From the NCBI GenBank assembly GCA_947490605.1, contig CANLHE010000001.1, positions 1 to 24,244 on the forward strand: a DNA stretch of 24,244 bases, written 5' to 3'. The position numbers were made by a program, and so were the translations under genes. Shown here piece after piece: positions 22,839 to 24,244 of this stretch. The notes under the pieces were generated by a model that saw only the letters and a program-made list of their open reading frames with translations, was not told the origin of the DNA and did no database searches. Source of the DNA: Actinomycetota bacterium (GTDB lineage Bacteria > Actinomycetota > Actinomycetes > Nanopelagicales > Nanopelagicaceae). How positions within the stretch are numbered: position 1 is the stretch's first letter; each line of letters starts with the position of its first letter.

Positions 22839-24176
22839 TTATTTTTTATGATCTCGTAACATCTCAGCAACTAAAAATGCTAGTTCCAGAGACTGAGTAT
22901 GGTTAAGTCTTGGGTCACAGGCACTTTCATATCGTGTTGCAAGATCTTCATGGCTAATTTGCTCTCCGCCGCCAACACACTCTGTAACATCATCACCAGT
23001 TAATTCGATATGAATTCCACCTGGGTGCGTACCAAGCTTTTTATGGACCTCAAAAAAACCACGAACTTCATCCATAACATCATCAAATTTACGAGTCTTA
23101 TAACCGCTTGGTGCCTCATAGGTATTTCCATGCATTGGATCGCACACCCATAAAACCTTAGCGCCAGATTTAGTTACAGCCTCTACTAAAGCAGGTAACT
23201 TTTCGCGAATAGTTCCAGCACCCATTCGAGTGATAAAAGTTAATCGTCCTGGTTCATTACTTGGGTTTAGTCGTTTAATTATTGCAAGTGCGTCCTCAGC
23301 TGTTGTCTTTGGCCCGAGCTTTACGCCAATTGGGTTATGAATTTTTGCAGCAAAATCCATATGAGCACCATCTAATTGTCTTGTGCGCTCACCAATCCAA
23401 ACAAAGTGGGCTGAAACATCATATGGATTATTTGTTCGTGAATCTATTCTTGTTAAAGCCTTCTCGTATTCTAAAATCAATGCTTCATGGCTTGAGTAAA
23501 AATCAACTGATTTAAATGACTCGGGATCAACACCGGCAGATTGCATAAATTGGATTGCGCGGCCAATTTCATTTGCCATCTCTTCATAGCGAGCGCTAAA
23601 TCTGGCATCAGCAGCAAAGCCCTTATTCCAGCTATGAACTTGGCGCAGGTCAGCAAATCCACCCTGCGTAAAGGCACGAACAAGATTTAATGTTGCAGCT
23701 GAGGTGTTATACACCTGAACCAATCGCTTTGGATTTGGAGTTCTTGATTCTTTAGTGAACTCAATATCATTAACGGCGTCTCCCCGGTATGCCGGAAGTG
23801 TTACGCCATCTCGAGTTTCATCATTATTGCTACGTGGCTTAGCAAACTGTCCAGCCATTCGGCCAACCTTGATAACTGGCAGGGATGAGAAATACTGAAG
23901 AACTGCTGCCATCTGCAAGATTGTCTTAATTCGATTTCTAATTGAATCTGCAGGTGCCCCTACAAAGGTCTCAGCACAATCTCCGCCTTGTAACCAGAAT
24001 GCCCGTCCATCTGCTGCATCCGCGATGCGCTTTTTTAGATTGTCACACTCACCAGCGAATACAAGTGGCGGGAAACTCTCTAATTCAGATACGGCAGATT
24101 TAACTGCGGCAGGATCTGGCCACGACGGCTGTTGGGCCGCAACTAGCCCAGCTTTGAATATCGAATTAGCGCTCAT
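22839..24176 (-). CDS. aroG: 3-deoxy-D-arabino-heptulosonate 7-phosphate synthase, class II
   Basis: This enzyme condenses phosphoenolpyruvate and erythrose 4-phosphate, the first step of the shikimate pathway. The 445-residue protein is of the plant/actinobacterial class II type. Visible are FAGECDNL (metal Cys), FWLQGGDCAETF, IKVGRMAGQFAKPRS, QVHSWNKGF, HFVWIGERTRQLDGAH, GVKLGPKTTAEDA, FITRMGAGTI, WVCDPMHGNT and GGIHIELTGDDVTECVGG. ATG 24176 lies 6 nt after TACCAT on the minus strand, again a leaderless arrangement. In mycobacteria aroG also neighbours a Ser/Thr kinase (PknL), consistent with the kinase five genes away here. Allosteric inhibition by aromatic amino acids is known for relatives. 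Confidence 0.96.
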   Translation of the reverse strand: MSANSIFKAGLVAAQQPSWPDPAAVKSAVSELESFPPLVFAGECDNLKKRIADAADGRAFWLQGGDCAETFVGAPADSIRNRIKTILQMAAVLQYFSSLPVIKVGRMAGQFAKPRSNNDETRDGVTLPAYRGDAVNDIEFTKESRTPNPKRLVQVYNTSAATLNLVRAFTQGGFADLRQVHSWNKGFAADARFSARYEEMANEIGRAIQFMQSAGVDPESFKSVDFYSSHEALILEYEKALTRIDSRTNNPYDVSAHFVWIGERTRQLDGAHMDFAAKIHNPIGVKLGPKTTAEDALAIIKRLNPSNEPGRLTFITRMGAGTIREKLPALVEAVTKSGAKVLWVCDPMHGNTYEAPSGYKTRKFDDVMDEVRGFFEVHKKLGTHPGGIHIELTGDDVTECVGGGEQISHEDLATRYESACDPRLNHTQSLELAFLVAEMLRDHKK

Positions 24177-24182
24177 TAGATA

Positions 24183-24188
24183 ATGGTA
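24183..24188 (-). promoter_or_regulatory. -10 element of aroG (leaderless type)
   Basis: TACCAT on the minus strand ends 6 nt before the ATG. The remaining bases to the window end (24189-24244) contain no gene I can support. Confidence 0.45.
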
Positions 24189-24244
24189 GGCAATCTATTG
24201 GGATTGATGTGGCTAATTAAGCACGCACCATTACCCAAAGAAGA

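Noticed and set aside
1..24244. Mobile elements, phage genes, tRNAs, rRNA and CRISPR arrays
   Set aside because: No transposase, integrase, terminal repeats, cloverleaf or repeat-spacer pattern was seen by reading both strands; a covariance or profile search would be needed to exclude divergent forms.

Overview
The window reads as a chromosomal segment from a small-genome, AT-rich actinobacterium. The best fit is the freshwater acI lineage (Nanopelagicales, Planktophila/Nanopelagicus type). Three things point there: the gene families are actinobacterial (MraZ plus DUF3040, class II DAHP synthase, PASTA kinase next to aroG, split CrtYc/CrtYd lycopene cyclase), the codons are mostly A/T-ending, and the packing is extreme, with ATGA overlaps, convergent genes that overlap at their 3' ends, and divergent starts only about 20 bp apart. 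The taxonomic call is inference; there is no rRNA in the window.

Layout. 1-1,876 is the upstream end of the division (dcw) region on the minus strand: rsmH (cut by the window edge), mraZ with a recognisable promoter, and a DUF3040 membrane protein. Then come dinB (minus), a DoxX-like membrane protein (plus), and a compact arsenic-type module (TSUP permease, AqpS-like aquaporin, LMW-PTP-type ArsC) that ends against a rhodanese. 5,889-10,724 is a tight plus-strand operon that decorates carotenoids: alpha/beta hydrolase, CrtA-like monooxygenase, CruF-like hydratase, family 2 glycosyltransferase and CrtD-like desaturase. metF and a CDP-alcohol phosphatidyltransferase run the other way. Next is the core carotenoid operon crtE-crtI-crtB (12,225-15,701), facing crtYc-crtYd on the minus strand. 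Together these could make a monocyclic, hydroxylated or keto, glycosylated carotenoid starting from GGPP.

16,386-17,567 holds a TPP riboswitch controlling a PnuC-family transporter (PnuT) and a P-loop kinase, probably for thiamine salvage. A PknL-like PASTA Ser/Thr kinase, endonuclease IV, an EamA exporter and a threonine aldolase follow on the plus strand. ogt and a class II DAHP synthase (aroG) close the window on the minus strand. The scaffold rsmH-mraZ-DUF3040 ... metF-prenyl synthase ... pknL-aroG resembles the order known from mycobacteria, so the carotenoid, arsenic and thiamine blocks look like lineage-specific fillings.

Regulation. Many isolated genes start 6-7 nt after a TANNNT -10 hexamer with no Shine-Dalgarno, which is the signature of leaderless transcripts. 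In two divergent pairs both starts appear to share one symmetric -10 region. Only two convincing intrinsic terminators were seen. No tRNA, rRNA, IS element, phage gene or CRISPR array was found. The strongest candidates for something new are the riboswitch-linked kinase, the CrtA/CruF/glycosyltransferase/hydrolase combination, and the shared symmetric promoters.
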